Source of the DNA: Prevotella melaninogenica
GTDB lineage: Bacteria > Bacteroidota > Bacteroidia > Bacteroidales > Bacteroidaceae
Length of the DNA: 64,000 bases
Reading direction: 5' to 3'
Assembly (NCBI RefSeq): GCF_013267595.1
Contig: NZ_CP054011.1
Coordinates: forward strand, 882,147 to 946,146
Shown here: positions 1-9,499 of the stretch, in pieces
How the letters are laid out: each line of letters opens with the position of its first letter
Numbering within the stretch: the first letter of the stretch is position 1
Position numbers and translations under genes: made by a program
The notes under the pieces: generated by a model
The model's database searches: none
Told to the model about the DNA's origin: nothing
The model's input: only the letters and a program-made list of their open reading frames with translations

Positions 1-135
1 CAATGCTGCAAGTGTCTCAATTATCTCACTCTGAGGAGTGATAGGGTAACCGAAATAGCCATCAGTACCGCAGCGTATAGCTGCATGAGCGATAGCCTCA
101 TTACCCTTCATTAGTTTTACATCTTGTTCTGCCAT
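1..135 (-). CDS. vorB: 2-oxoacid:ferredoxin oxidoreductase alpha subunit, VorB-type (5' part only)
   Basis: Only the first 45 codons are in the window; the gene runs off the left edge. The start reads [19 protein letters not shown] followed by [15 protein letters not shown], typical of the pyrimidine-binding alpha subunit of 3-methyl-2-oxobutanoate/2-oxoglutarate:ferredoxin oxidoreductases. These enzymes oxidatively decarboxylate 2-oxoacids to acyl-CoA and pass electrons to ferredoxin in the cytoplasm. A GGAGGA ribosome binding site lies just upstream. The ferredoxin gene ends 2 bp before the start, so the two are co-transcribed. The exact substrate (2-oxoisovalerate or 2-oxoglutarate) cannot be told from this fragment. 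Confidence 0.85.
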   Translation of the reverse strand, partial: MAEQDVKLMKGNEAIAHAAIRCGTDGYFGYPITPQSEIIETLAAL

Positions 136-137
136 AA

Positions 138-371
138 TTATTCCTCCACTTTTTTACGATAGACTGTGATACAGCCATCAGGACAAACCGTAGCACAAGC
201 AGCACAACCAATGCAATCATCTGGTCGTGCAGACTCTGTATACGGATAGCCGTGGACATTTACCTTTTTCTGAGCCAATGCAATAACATCTTTCGGACAC
301 GCAACGATACACAACTGGCATCCTTTGCATCGATCTGTGTTTACTACAATGGCACCTTTCATCTTGCTCAT
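138..371 (-). CDS. Dicluster 4Fe-4S ferredoxin subunit of the 2-oxoacid oxidoreductase
   Basis: A 77-aa protein with two classical 4Fe-4S motifs: [13 protein letters not shown] near residues 15-27 and [13 protein letters not shown] near 53-65. It is the small electron-transfer (delta-type) subunit that accepts electrons from the TPP-bound 2-oxoacid intermediate. It lies between a TPR gene and vorB in the order usual for Bacteroidota. Translation of vorB is probably coupled, given the 2-bp spacing. The cluster motifs are seen directly; the partner is inferred from position. Confidence 0.9.
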   Translation of the reverse strand: MSKMKGAIVVNTDRCKGCQLCIVACPKDVIALAQKKVNVHGYPYTESARPDDCIGCAACATVCPDGCITVYRKKVEE

Positions 372-383
372 AGTTTTTGTATT

Positions 384-563
384 TTAAGGATTATACGCAT
401 CCTTGTTATAGAAGTTGAGAATATTCTCCACCATCTCTTTTGCGATTACTGCTGGAGAATTAGGGTCCAACTCGATAGCCTCCATATAATTAGCTAAGGC
501 CTCTTGCCAGTCGCCTCTCTGTCGGCACTCATTACCTCGTTGGAAATATTCTTCTGCTGTCAT
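384..563 (-). CDS. Small TPR-type protein (59 aa) upstream of the ferredoxin
   Basis: A 59-codon frame beginning MTAEEYFQRGNECRQRGDW and ending NFYNKDAYNP. Residues 4-37 form one TPR-like helix pair (EEYFQRGNECRQRGDWQEAL, then ANYMEAIELDPNS). The start codon directly abuts the folD stop codon (0 bp gap), and the ferredoxin start is 12 bp downstream of its stop, so it sits inside a tight operon. TPR proteins of this size often occur with VorB-type genes in Bacteroidota. The function is unknown; a role in assembly of the oxidoreductase is only a guess. Confidence 0.8.
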   Translation of the reverse strand: MTAEEYFQRGNECRQRGDWQEALANYMEAIELDPNSPAVIAKEMVENILNFYNKDAYNP

Positions 564-1448
564 CTACTTATAATATTCTTTCTTGCCTGCAGCAAGTGTA
601 TTTTTCATCAGTGAACAGATGGTCATTGGACCAACACCACCTGGGACAGGCGTAATGAAAGAGCAGTGAGGAGCAACCTCATCAAATTTCACGTCACCAC
701 ATAGTCTGAAGCCGCTCTTGCGTGTCTTGTCTTCAACACGTGTCGTACCGACGTCAATAACCACTGCACCTGGCCTCACCATATCAGCTGTTACAAACTC
801 TGGTCTACCAATAGCTGCGATAATGATATCTGCCTCCTGACACTCTTTCTTCAAATCCTTTGAACGAGAGTGACATACTGTTACAGTTGAATCGCCATAC
901 TGTTTTTGCATCATCAACTGCGCCATAGGCTTACCAACAATATTGCTACGACCTAAGATAACACACTTCTTACCAGAAGTCTCAATATGATAATGCTGCA
1001 ACAAGGTGAGGATACCCAATGGAGTAGCCGAGATAAAGCAAGGTAGACCGATAGCCATACGACCCACATTGATAGGATGGAAACCATCCACGTCCTTGCG
1101 ATAGTCAACAGCCATAATAATCTTCTGCTCATCGATATGCTTTGGCAAAGGAAGCTGAACAATGAAGCCATCAACGTCTTCATCCTTATTCAGCTTATCC
1201 ACACAAGCCAAAAGCTCTTCTTCTGTCACATCAGCCTCAAAACGAATGAGCGTAGACTTGAACCCACATTGCTCACAAGCAATTACCTTATTCTTAACAT
1301 AGGTTTCACTTCCGCCATCATGTCCCACCAAAACGGCAGCCAGATGAGGTTGTTTACCACCTGCGGCAACAATCGCCTTCACTTCTTCGGCAATCTCCTG
1401 CTTTATCGCAGTTGCTGTTGCCTTTCCGTCTATTAACTGATATTCCAT
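564..1448 (-). CDS. folD: Bifunctional methylene-THF dehydrogenase / methenyl-THF cyclohydrolase
   Basis: A 294-aa cytoplasmic enzyme that interconverts 5,10-methylene-THF and 10-formyl-THF using NADP. Family marks are SETYVKNK with the catalytic Lys at residue 54, [13 protein letters not shown] near 98, the dinucleotide-binding [14 protein letters not shown] near 165, and the C-terminal [11 protein letters not shown]. The length is normal. Upstream is ffh with a 32-bp gap; downstream the TPR gene starts at the next base. No truncation or missing residues were seen. Confidence 0.97.
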   Translation of the reverse strand: MEYQLIDGKATATAIKQEIAEEVKAIVAAGGKQPHLAAVLVGHDGGSETYVKNKVIACEQCGFKSTLIRFEADVTEEELLACVDKLNKDEDVDGFIVQLPLPKHIDEQKIIMAVDYRKDVDGFHPINVGRMAIGLPCFISATPLGILTLLQHYHIETSGKKCVILGRSNIVGKPMAQLMMQKQYGDSTVTVCHSRSKDLKKECQEADIIIAAIGRPEFVTADMVRPGAVVIDVGTTRVEDKTRKSGFRLCGDVKFDEVAPHCSFITPVPGGVGPMTICSLMKNTLAAGKKEYYK

Positions 1449-1480
1449 AGTAATGATATTATTTGATGAATATGTGTCTT

Positions 1481-2833
1481 TTACATCTTCGGCATATTTG
1501 GCATTCCCGGCATACCCTTCATCTTGCTCATCATACCAGCCATCTTCGAGCCAGTAACCATCTTCATCATCTTACGAGTCTGGTCGAATTGCTTAATGAG
1601 TCGGTTCACCTCTTGTATATTGGTGCCGGAACCCTTAGCAATACGCTGACGACGAGAATTATTAAGCAATTCTGGATTCGTGCGCTCTTTCGGTGTCATA
1701 CTCTGGATAATAGCCTCAATACCCTTGAAAGCATTATCGTCAATATCGACATCACGGATAGCCTTGCCTACTCCAGGAATCATAGAAGCGAGGTCCTTTA
1801 AGTTACCCATCTTCTTGATTTGCTGTATCTGATTATAGAAATCATTGAAATCAAACTGGTTCTTCTGAATCTTCTTCTGCAGACGCTTTGCTTCTTCCTC
1901 GTCGAACTGCTCCTGTGCACGCTCAACAAGCGAAACAACGTCACCCATACCCAAGATACGGTCTGCCATACGACCTGGATGGAACACATCAATAGCCTCC
2001 ATCTTCTCGCCCGTACCAATGAACTTAATAGGCTTTGTAACGACTGTACGGATTGACAATGCCGCACCACCACGTGTATCACCATCAAGCTTTGTGAGAA
2101 CAACACCATTGAAATCCAAACGATCATTGAACTCCTTAGCAGTGTTAACAGCATCCTGACCCGTCATTGAATCAACAACGAACAATGTCTCGTCAGGATG
2201 AACATGATTCTTGAGACTCTCAATCTCGTTCATCATCTCTTCATCAACCGCCAGACGTCCAGCTGTATCGATGATGACAATATCGTGACCCTTTGCCTTT
2301 GCCTCAGCAAGTGCGTGATCAGCAATCTCATTCACATTCTTGTTCTCAGGCTCGCTATAGACAGCTACACCTACCTGTTCACCAACAACCTTCAACTGGT
2401 CGATAGCTGCAGGACGATAGACGTCACAAGCAACCAACAAAGGATTCTTATGCTCCTTTGTCTTGAGCATGTTTGCCAGTTTACCAGAGAATGTTGTCTT
2501 ACCAGAACCTTGTAAACCACTCATAAGAATGATAGAAGGACGACCTGATAAATTCAGACCGACAGCCTCACCACCCATCAACTCAGCCAACTCATCATGT
2601 ACAATCTTAACCATGAGTTGTCCAGGCTTAACGGCTGTGAGTACATTCATACCTAATGCCTTTTGCTTTACGGTATCAGTAAAGGTTTTTGCAACTTTAT
2701 AGTTAACATCGGCATCAAGAAGCGCTCTGCGCACGTCCTTCAGGGTTTCTGCTACATTTATCTCTGTAATCTTTCCCTCTCCCTTGAGAATCTTAAAGGA
2801 GCGTTCAAGACGATCACTTAAATTTTCAAACAT
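1481..2833 (-). CDS. ffh: Signal recognition particle GTPase
   Basis: A 450-aa protein that binds signal sequences and SRP RNA and delivers ribosomes to FtsY at the inner membrane. It has the N domain (1-90), the G domain with P-loop GLQGSGKTT at 106-114, then DVYRPAA, DTAGR and TKLDGD, and a methionine-rich M domain (about 300-450) ending [11 protein letters not shown]. The start at 2833 follows a TATCTTTG -7 element on the minus strand at 2875-2882 with TTG 21 bp upstream. The leader is short. The length is normal for the family. Confidence 0.98.
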   Translation of the reverse strand: MFENLSDRLERSFKILKGEGKITEINVAETLKDVRRALLDADVNYKVAKTFTDTVKQKALGMNVLTAVKPGQLMVKIVHDELAELMGGEAVGLNLSGRPSIILMSGLQGSGKTTFSGKLANMLKTKEHKNPLLVACDVYRPAAIDQLKVVGEQVGVAVYSEPENKNVNEIADHALAEAKAKGHDIVIIDTAGRLAVDEEMMNEIESLKNHVHPDETLFVVDSMTGQDAVNTAKEFNDRLDFNGVVLTKLDGDTRGGAALSIRTVVTKPIKFIGTGEKMEAIDVFHPGRMADRILGMGDVVSLVERAQEQFDEEEAKRLQKKIQKNQFDFNDFYNQIQQIKKMGNLKDLASMIPGVGKAIRDVDIDDNAFKGIEAIIQSMTPKERTNPELLNNSRRQRIAKGSGTNIQEVNRLIKQFDQTRKMMKMVTGSKMAGMMSKMKGMPGMPNMPKM

Positions 2834-2874
2834 TGCTTTTAAAAGTAAACTTACTATTTTCTTATTCTATCTTA

Positions 2875-2906
2875 CAAAGATAATAAAAAGGAAAATAATA
2901 CCGCAA
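2875..2906 (-). promoter_or_regulatory. ffh promoter (Bacteroidota -33/-7)
   Basis: On the minus strand TTG is followed by 21 bp and then TATCTTTG, matching the Bacteroidota sigma-ABfr consensus. It lies 42 bp upstream of the ffh start. Confidence 0.65.
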
Positions 2907-3455
2907 GCGAACGACCTTTATTTTAATGTATTTTAAAACACAAACCTTATAATAATGCGCAAGTAAATATAGTTTGTGCAAAAAAATGTAAAATAAAACA
3001 GCCTCAACCCCTACTTTTCCATTATCACAAGGATATGTAAAAACAAAACGCATCAGAAACTCTTAGATTATTAGGTTGAAATTTAGCACTTAAATTTTCC
3101 ACTTGAAGTTAGCATCTAAGTTATCCTAAAACCGAATGAATGATGTTACACTATTTACCCGCCCATCAATCGATGGCGAATTAAGACAAAACTTTGTAAT
3201 GTTTTTTCACGGACTACTTCTTATTTGATGCTTATTTGGCTTCGAAAAGATGCCTAATTAGCTTGCAAAAGATGCTCTTTTGAGGTCTTACTAACACCCT
3301 TTTGAACCCGTACTAAGCACCTTTTCTTGCACAGCTTTATAACTAACTGATATAATAACAGTTACAAGCACCCAAAAAACAACTCTTTATATGCCTTTAT
3401 AGAAGGATAAGAAGCCTTAAAGATGTAAACATTTTTCTAAGCAGGAAACAAAAAA
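2907..3455. other. Non-coding spacer between ffh and the pyr operon
   Basis: About 550 bp without a credible gene. It is AT-rich and stop-dense on both strands. The part at about 3215-3350 has several short repeated words (GATGC, AAAAGATGC, TTATTTGGC, CACCTTTT), resembling intergenic debris rather than a gene. No tRNA or conserved RNA was recognised. Confidence 0.5.
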
Positions 3456-3504
3456 GAAGTGCCGACATCACTCTCTGAAAAGAGGAAAACGATGTCGGCA
3501 CTTC
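3456..3504 (-). terminator. Rho-independent terminator of the pyrK-pyrD-membrane protein operon
   Basis: A perfect 14-bp stem (GAAGTGCCGACATC at 3456-3469 with GATGTCGGCACTTC at 3491-3504). Read on the minus strand it is followed by a run of T. It lies just after the 3541 stop of the last operon gene. Confidence 0.85.
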
Positions 3505-3540
3505 CCTATTAATCAAAATACTGAATTCATAAAACCTTGT

Positions 3541-3927
3541 TTATTCTACAACATTTATGAGCAGCAATAACAATATATTAGGAATAATCATCCAAGCAAA
3601 GAAAACAAACAAAAGCGTAGGCGGACTATCATAAATAGATCCCCGATAATGAGTCATTACACGACTATGATGTCCTCGCACCTGATATATATAATATACA
3701 ATGATATACGATAAAAGTATAGGTACACTGATTACAGTTTTTTCTTTCCATCCAGTAAAATGAAGCAGTGTGATATTCAGCAAATTTAAGCAATACCCCA
3801 AAAGGAACATAATCCCTAAAGGTATTAGTAACACTCCATCAATACTACGACGCCCTGGGAAAAGCTGATGTAACCGCTCTCCAACAAAGTAAACCAAGTC
3901 GAAAAAATAAAACTTTCTCTTACCCAT
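3541..3927 (-). CDS. Small membrane protein of unknown function (128 aa)
   Basis: The protein has three or four hydrophobic segments: around residues 30-55 (VLLIPLGIMFLLGYCLNLL), 63-80 (TVISVPILLSYIIVYYIY) and 103-127 (LLFVFFAWMIIPNILLLLL). A basic N-terminus (MGKRKFYFF) suggests a cytoplasmic start. No family was recognised. It starts 15 bp after the pyrD stop and ends before a strong terminator, so it is probably the last gene of the pyrK-pyrD transcript. No functional tie to pyrimidine synthesis is evident. Confidence 0.7.
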   Translation of the reverse strand: MGKRKFYFFDLVYFVGERLHQLFPGRRSIDGVLLIPLGIMFLLGYCLNLLNITLLHFTGWKEKTVISVPILLSYIIVYYIYQVRGHHSRVMTHYRGSIYDSPPTLLFVFFAWMIIPNILLLLLINVVE

Positions 3928-3942
3928 TCTTGCTTTAAAAGT

Positions 3943-4851
3943 CTATACAAGACAGTTGATGATTTCCGTAACCGACTTACAGCCATGACGGTCGAGCCAG
4001 TCATTAATACCATCACGCACCTTTATCGTAACCTGTGAGTCAATGAAATTCGCTGTTCCTATCTGAATTGCTGTTGCTCCTGCCATGAGGAATTCAATAG
4101 CATCTTCAGCAGTAGAAATACCACCCAAACCGATAATAGGTATCTTAACAGCCTTTGCAACATCATTAACCATTCGGACAGCTACAGGCTTTACAGCTGG
4201 TCCACTCAATCCTCCCGTACGAATACTCAACTTCGGACGACGATGCTCAATATCAATCGCCATTCCCATCAACGTGTTAATCAGTGATACCGAGTCAGCA
4301 CCTTCATCTTCGCAGGCACGTGCAATGCTGGCAACATCTGTAACATTAGGTGAAAGCTTCACAATCATCGTCTTGTGATAATGCTGGCGCACAGCCTTCA
4401 CGATAGAAGCAGCACCAGAACAGGTGACACCAAACGACATACCGCCTTCTTTCACGTTAGGGCATGAGATATTTACCTCGATAGCTGGAATACCTTCCAA
4501 TGCATCAAGTTTCTCTGCGGTTTCTGCATACGATTCTGGCGAATTTCCACTCACATTGACAATCATATTCGTGTCGATATCCTTTATCTGAGGATAGATA
4601 TGTTCGATGAAGTAGTCTACTCCCTTATTTTGCAAACCTACGCAGTTAAGCATTCCCTGAGGTGTTTCTACCATACGTGGATAGTCATTTCCCTCACGTG
4701 GTTCCAGTGTCGTACCCTTGACGATAATACCTCCAATTTCCTCTAATGGAACGAAATCAGCAAACTCCAAACCATAGCCAAAGGTGCCACTGGCTGTCAT
4801 TACTGGATTCTTGAGCTGTAAGTCACTTATCTTTACACTTAAATCAGCCAT
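3943..4851 (-). CDS. pyrD: Dihydroorotate dehydrogenase B, catalytic subunit
   Basis: A 302-aa FMN enzyme oxidising dihydroorotate to orotate in pyrimidine synthesis. The class 1B pattern is seen: [13 protein letters not shown] near 15-27, NCVGLQNKG near 69-77, [16 protein letters not shown] with the catalytic Cys130, VKLSPNVTD, and [15 protein letters not shown] phosphate-binding loops near the C-terminus. Its partner pyrK lies 117 bp upstream on the same strand. Class 1B enzymes need PyrK to pass electrons to NAD. The length is normal. Confidence 0.97.
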   Translation of the reverse strand: MADLSVKISDLQLKNPVMTASGTFGYGLEFADFVPLEEIGGIIVKGTTLEPREGNDYPRMVETPQGMLNCVGLQNKGVDYFIEHIYPQIKDIDTNMIVNVSGNSPESYAETAEKLDALEGIPAIEVNISCPNVKEGGMSFGVTCSGAASIVKAVRQHYHKTMIVKLSPNVTDVASIARACEDEGADSVSLINTLMGMAIDIEHRRPKLSIRTGGLSGPAVKPVAVRMVNDVAKAVKIPIIGLGGISTAEDAIEFLMAGATAIQIGTANFIDSQVTIKVRDGINDWLDRHGCKSVTEIINCLV

Positions 4852-4968
4852 ATTATAATCATCTATTTTTACAAAACTATGTGATTGTATGCTTCCTCTT
4901 CCTATATAGTACTATTAATATAATAGGTATAATAAAAGGAAACTAAGCTTCAACCACTCTTTTCTGAT

Positions 4969-5745
4969 TTATTCTCCCCACATCAATCTACGTGTATCGA
5001 AGACTGGGCCCTCTGTACAAACACAGAGATTTCCCCCTGTCGTTTTCTCTACACAGCACAGACAAGCACCAACACCGCACGCCATCATATTCTCTAACGA
5101 TGCCTCGCAAGGAATTGATGCCTTATGAGCATAACGTGCCACTGCCATCATCATGGGCTTAGGGCCACATGTAGAAATACGGTCAAAACGCTCTGTGGAC
5201 AGGATAGAGTGATTTGTGACAAACCCTTTCTCACCTGCAGAACCATCCTCTGTAGTGATACATACCTTTCCATACTTCTCGAAAAGCGATACCTCTGCTA
5301 AATCGGCTGCTGTACGAGCTCCCAACAAAAAGACAGGCAAACCACCAGCATCCTTTATCTGCTTACCGAAATAAAGCAACGGAGCAACGCCTACACCACC
5401 GCCTACAAGCAATACACGTTCTGACGAACGTGCCAAAGGTGCAAACGTATTACCCAAAGGAAGAACGCAGTTTAACCTATCGCCTTCACGCAGACGTGCA
5501 AGCGTACGCGTACCTTCTCCTACAGTTGCAACAAGCAGCCACAATTCATTACGCTCTTTATCAACAAAATTAATAGAAATAGGACGGCGAAGAAAGGTAG
5601 AAGGCGAGCCGTCCACTCTCACCTCTACAAACTGACCAGGCAGCATCTCTGGAAGCGGTTTCTCATCTGTCAGCTTAATAAGGACATTCCTTGCATTGAC
5701 ACGATCCACAGAAGATACCTTCAAGTCGAGGACATACTTCTTCAT
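4969..5745 (-). CDS. pyrK: Dihydroorotate dehydrogenase B, electron transfer subunit
   Basis: A 258-aa FAD/2Fe-2S protein that passes electrons from PyrD to NAD. It has the FAD motif LRRPISI near residue 53, an NAD-binding loop VLLVGGGVGVAPLL near 110, and a C-terminal 2Fe-2S site with Cys in CGVGACLCC and LCVC. A minus-strand -7 box TATATTTG lies at 5771-5778, 26 bp above the start. It is the first gene of the pyrK-pyrD operon. The 117-bp gap before pyrD is longer than usual but contains no terminator-like stem. Confidence 0.95.
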   Translation of the reverse strand: MKKYVLDLKVSSVDRVNARNVLIKLTDEKPLPEMLPGQFVEVRVDGSPSTFLRRPISINFVDKERNELWLLVATVGEGTRTLARLREGDRLNCVLPLGNTFAPLARSSERVLLVGGGVGVAPLLYFGKQIKDAGGLPVFLLGARTAADLAEVSLFEKYGKVCITTEDGSAGEKGFVTNHSILSTERFDRISTCGPKPMMMAVARYAHKASIPCEASLENMMACGVGACLCCVEKTTGGNLCVCTEGPVFDTRRLMWGE

Positions 5746-6496
5746 CTTTGCTTTGCTTTTTAAAACTATGCAAATATAGATAAAATATCCCGATTATAGA
5801 CTGATTAAAGAAAAAAACAGAAAGAAATCCTTTCAAAATAAGAATTAGCAAGTTATTTATCCATCAAGGACTCAGGATATTTGTTGCTTTCAGACCATCA
5901 ATATAACAAGAACGCCTGGCTTACAACATAGAAATGTATTTACCTGAAACTGTATGAGGAACTGCCTTATGCTTTCATCTACAAATTATTACGCTGAAAT
6001 GAACTTATAAAAAAAATAATATGTATCTTTGTCCTGTCTCCTATTATAGGAGGAGTATTCACTTTATTTTTAACCTAAAGATAATAACACTTCTCTATGA
6101 GTAAGAATAAAAACTGATCTCAACTATGTGACAAACAGGATATTCAAGAATTCCTAAAGTCATTATAATGTTTAGTGAGTTTAATTTCCAAAAGGACACA
6201 TATACCAATCATTCAGCTATCCTGAAATATGGTTTATAGGCAAGAGGGTCGAAAGTTTTATATACATGTTATAAATAGAGAATAAATGATGAAGAACGAT
6301 AACAAAACGAAAAGAGAAGAAACTCTTATGATCTGAGAGCACCTCAAAATATCGAAGTTCGAGAAATCATATTTAAACTATTGGGGTAGATGCCTGTTCG
6401 GATTATCAAGGAAATTTAGAGTTGTCCAAACAATAGATCCCGTGCAGCCCATAGACTCTTTTATATTTATCAGAGTGATTTTAAAGAGGAATTATA
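5746..6496. other. Spacer with a promoter-like site and an apparent gene remnant
   Basis: A TATCTTTG -7 box at 6024-6031 (plus) is followed by a CTCCTATTATAGGAG palindrome and an ATG at 6097. That frame gives MSKNKN, a stop at 6115-6117, then an open SQLCDKQDIQEFLKSL. Further on, another frame reads SYPEIWFIGKRVESFIYML. This looks like a decayed small gene, but no family could be named. Confidence 0.35.
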
Positions 6497-7354
6497 TTGG
6501 AAAAAACAGACAAAATTATGAAGGAAAAAATAGATGCCTTTGTGGCAGAATTTAAACAAGAAGCATTGCTTGATGCTATTCGGATAAAGTTATCTCCCAG
6601 TACGGCTCTGGAACTTACCCAGAGCAAGGTTGGAGGACTTTTCTACTTGCCCAAAACGGCAGAGATTCCAACCAACAGCAAGGGTGAGCAACTGCTGTTT
6701 CTGGCACAGATAAACTGTGAGGAACTGCCAGAGAATACCATCTATCCAGAGAAAGGGATTATGCAGTTTTGGATTTTTGGTGGCAATTATGATATGGGGA
6801 ACGACTATGACAACCCTTGTTCTGATGAGAACAAGCGGGTAATTTATTATCCTATGATAGAAGAACATTATGGTTCAGGAGAGTTAGCGGCTATTTATAA
6901 GCCTCAGAGGGACGAGGACGAAGAACTGATTACTCCTATCTATATAGACAAACCTTTATCTATGTCATTTCAACTTGAAAAACAATGGAGAACAATATCA
7001 GATTACCGTTTTCAAGATGCCTTCATAGAAAAATGGAATGCATACTTCCCTGAAAAGCAGACACAGAACTTGTGGCAGTTAGACGAAGACCTTGCTGAAC
7101 TTGTATATGAAATGCTGGATATCACAGAAAACACCCAGATTGGCGGATATGGTTATTTTACACAAACTGACCCACGTACCTACGATTCATTGTTTGAATA
7201 TACAGAAATCCTATTTCAACTGGATTCGTATGAAGACAATAACGGATGCGAAATTATGTGGGGCGACTGCGGTGTAGGAAACTTCTTTGCGACAAAAGAA
7301 CAACTGAAAAAGCTCGACTTCACGAATTGCCTGTATAATTGGGATTGTTGCTGA
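6497..7354 (+). CDS. YwqG-family (DUF1963) protein
   Basis: A 285-aa cytoplasmic protein. Family marks are QLLFLAQINCEELP near residue 65, KGIMQFWIFGGNYD near 84, GGYGYFTQTDPR near 216, and a C-terminal MWGDCGVGNFFATKEQLKKLDF. The frame opens at TTG 6497 with AAAGAGGA just upstream; ATG 6518 (MKEKIDAF) is an alternative. YwqG homologues often lie in polymorphic-toxin or SMI1-type immunity clusters. That fits the immunity-like gene at 7642, but no toxin is present. The biochemical role is unknown. Confidence 0.85.
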   Translation: MEKTDKIMKEKIDAFVAEFKQEALLDAIRIKLSPSTALELTQSKVGGLFYLPKTAEIPTNSKGEQLLFLAQINCEELPENTIYPEKGIMQFWIFGGNYDMGNDYDNPCSDENKRVIYYPMIEEHYGSGELAAIYKPQRDEDEELITPIYIDKPLSMSFQLEKQWRTISDYRFQDAFIEKWNAYFPEKQTQNLWQLDEDLAELVYEMLDITENTQIGGYGYFTQTDPRTYDSLFEYTEILFQLDSYEDNNGCEIMWGDCGVGNFFATKEQLKKLDFTNCLYNWDCC

Positions 7355-7369
7355 TAGCTTTCTCTCGCT

Positions 7370-7393
7370 TATACGATAGCATAGGCGAGAGAA
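7370..7393 (+). terminator. Stem-loop after the YwqG gene
   Basis: A 9-bp stem TTCTCTCGC/GCGAGAGAA, 16 bp after the stop codon. There is no strong T run, so its role as a terminator is moderate. Confidence 0.5.
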
Positions 7394-7641
7394 GTCCTTA
7401 ACTTCAAATCAGTCATTAGAGATATCGGAGAGCAAAGTGTAATAAATTAGAATTGATTATTGAAAAAACATATCACTTATGTCATTATAATTACTACACA
7501 TCTGCTTTTTCTGACAAAATGAAAGCAAAATTTTCTGATGTCCGATTTGGGCTAAATCCATTCATAGAACAATGAATATCATTTAGGTTGATACAAAGAT
7601 TTGATTAAGCTGTATGTTTTCACACTAAAACAGAAAAGAAT

Positions 7642-8055
7642 ATGAAGATTATCAGGGATTTTGGTGAATATTTCAAGTATTCGCTTCACGATGCACACAT
7701 CAACAGAATTGAACATAAACAAGACAATTTGGTTTTGTATTTTAATTATATTTTTTCGTATAATGGAAAAACAGAGCAAACCCATAAAGCAAAGATTATT
7801 TTTGAACATACAGATATTGATGACATCAATGTACTTGTGTTCAACAAAAGATGGTTAGATGATTTTCAAGGTAAATGTATCGATTTAGAGACATACCAAA
7901 AGAAATATAAGAACTATGAGTTTGAGGTTATTGACGAGAGTTATAACTGGGGAAAGGCTGTATATCAAGGCTGGCTTTGGGTACAAGAGACACCCGTATA
8001 CTGCATAATGAATATATTTTTTAAGGGCAAAATGATATATGTAATTGATGAATAG
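7642..8055 (+). CDS. Immunity-like protein of unknown family (137 aa)
   Basis: The frame begins MKIIRDFGEYFKYSLHDAHI. The N-terminal pattern (SLHDAHINRIEHKQDNLVL, then YNGKTEQTHKAKIIFE) resembles beta-rich immunity or DUF proteins that accompany polymorphic toxins in Bacteroidota. No signal peptide or membrane segment is seen. The next 100 bp hold a 21-codon frame (8088-8153) and upstream there is an 18-codon frame (7519-7575); both look like scraps of similar genes. Being an orphan immunity gene is inferred from style and neighbourhood only. Confidence 0.6.
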   Translation: MKIIRDFGEYFKYSLHDAHINRIEHKQDNLVLYFNYIFSYNGKTEQTHKAKIIFEHTDIDDINVLVFNKRWLDDFQGKCIDLETYQKKYKNYEFEVIDESYNWGKAVYQGWLWVQETPVYCIMNIFFKGKMIYVIDE

Positions 8056-8845
8056 ATAGTTGCTTATCAAATAACTACACATCAGAAATGGAGAACAACA
8101 TTTATGGTATGACTGATAACAAAGATAGTTTGCCCCTAATCACAGTTTTGTAGAAAAAAGGTGCTTTATTTCTTCAAGAAGAAACGTTGAGTACGCGCAA
8201 ATAGTTAGCTGTCCATACACATTTAAGACAACAAAAGAACAGTTTATCCGTGTTTGATAACGTAAGTCCCTGAATAACAACTATTCGCAAACGTCACATT
8301 CTAATGACGGTCATTAGATATCATTTAACCTCGATAGGATAACTTATTCGTAGTTAATATCGTAAGACATTGACTATCAATCAGTATCAAACTTTATTTT
8401 CTAATAACTATTATTAGATATTATTCAAATTTTCTGTTTTAGTACCCAGAAGACTGATTTGAGACAAATAACTCACCATCAAAATATTCTTTATCAAATT
8501 ACACTTTACTGTCATTACTGTCATCCAAAGAGAGTGTATAACTAATTAGTTTATAAGGAGTTTGTGCTAAATGTTAAAATGACAGCAAACTAAATCGAAA
8601 ATAGTTTTGTAAGTAAATGCTTAAATTTAAGTCTAACGTAGCACTTCAAAACTCTATATAGACATAATAAAAACGTAAGAACCCTGTAGTATAAATAAGA
8701 GAAAAGACCTTTGTGGGCTTAAAGTTCGTTTGCATGCTATAAACACCTATTTCTTTATAGTAAGAACAAATACATCAAAATAGAAACAAAGGCTTGTATG
8801 AAAGACTACATAGATTCTTATAGAATAATGTACGCTACTTAGAAA
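8056..8845. other. Non-coding spacer
   Basis: AT-rich sequence with stops in all frames. It holds one copy of the TGACAG-type dispersed repeat (8506-8589). Apart from the 21-codon scrap at 8088-8153, no gene or RNA was recognised. Confidence 0.5.
8506..8589 (+). repeat. TGACAG-type dispersed repeat, copy 1
   Basis: An element of about 84 bp opening with TGTCA-N4-TGTCA and closing AAATGTTAAAATGACAGCAA, with shared inner words ACTAATTAGTTTA. The same layout recurs at 21405 and 50596. The ends are complementary (TGTCA/TGACA), so the unit can fold into a hairpin. Confidence 0.75.
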
Positions 8846-8875
8846 TTGTTTTAAGAGATATCTAATGTAACTTTG
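8846..8875 (+). promoter_or_regulatory. Consensus promoter pointing into the 3' end of the XRE gene
   Basis: TTG at 8846-8848, 19 bp, then TAACTTTG at 8868-8875. It matches the Bacteroidota -33/-7 pattern on the plus strand. No plus-strand gene follows, so a transcript would be antisense to the regulator. Confidence 0.5.
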
Positions 8876-8915
8876 CACTCGGAAGTTAACGAATACATTT
8901 ACAAACTCCGAGTGC
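8875..8915 (-). terminator. Stem-loop downstream of the XRE gene
   Basis: A perfect 9-bp stem GCACTCGGA/TCCGAGTGC with a 23-nt loop, 35 bp past the minus-strand stop at 8950. There is no T run, so it may be a processed 3' end or a structured 5' end of a plus-strand RNA. Confidence 0.5.
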
Positions 8916-8949
8916 TATTCTTTAAATATCAATTTCGCATTCCGAAGAC

Positions 8950-9426
8950 TTACTTCTTTGGTACAAAAGTCTCCCATGTTTGGTCATCAAAGAAGATACG
9001 AATCTCCGTGATACGACGTTGCGGTTTGTCAATATACTTTACCTCTGTACGAGATGGACTTTTATACATACTATCACTATATGGAGAGCTTATCTGTTCT
9101 GTCTCTGGCTGTGAGGATGGAGTAGGATAAGGAAAGTCAAGCATACCCTCAGAGGCTCCAGGAGATACCATCTCGGCTTCTCCAGTTGAAGAATTAGGTT
9201 CAGTAACCTGATCCTTAAACATAGGTCCTTGTCCGTACAGAAGCCAATCAAGATTAATCTTTGTGAACTTACTCTTGATAGCTTCAACTGTATTTAGAGT
9301 CGGTTTTGTTCTTCCAGTAAAAATACTACTGAGAGATGCTGATGAGATTCCTATGAAATCTGAGAAAGTTTGTTGAGTCATATGCTGACTCTCCATAAGC
9401 TGTCTGATTCGATCTTTCATATCCAA
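8950..9426 (-). CDS. XRE-family helix-turn-helix regulator
   Basis: A 158-aa protein with an N-terminal Cro/CI-type HTH (residues 3-60: RIRQLMESQHMTQQTFSDFI, then GISSASLSSIFTGRTKPTL). A low-complexity Ser/Pro/Glu-rich linker follows (about 72-120), then a short basic C-terminus. It probably represses or activates nearby or distant promoters; the target is unknown. A TACCTTTG -7 box on the minus strand at 9492-9499 should drive it. It stands alone, with large AT-rich gaps on both sides. Confidence 0.85.
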   Translation of the reverse strand: MDMKDRIRQLMESQHMTQQTFSDFIGISSASLSSIFTGRTKPTLNTVEAIKSKFTKINLDWLLYGQGPMFKDQVTEPNSSTGEAEMVSPGASEGMLDFPYPTPSSQPETEQISSPYSDSMYKSPSRTEVKYIDKPQRRITEIRIFFDDQTWETFVPKK

Positions 9427-9499
9427 ATTCTATCGTTCGTTAGCAAATAGAGGAGTTTTTAAGCTGATTAGGCACCTCTTTAATAACTTTACAAAGGTA

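Noticed and set aside
3215..3350. A coding remnant or RNA in the ffh/pyr spacer
   Set aside because: Short repeated words are present but stops occur in all frames and no stable structure or family match is visible.
8873..9130. 85-codon frame on the plus strand opposite the XRE gene
   Set aside because: Fully antisense to a clear HTH gene and without family resemblance.
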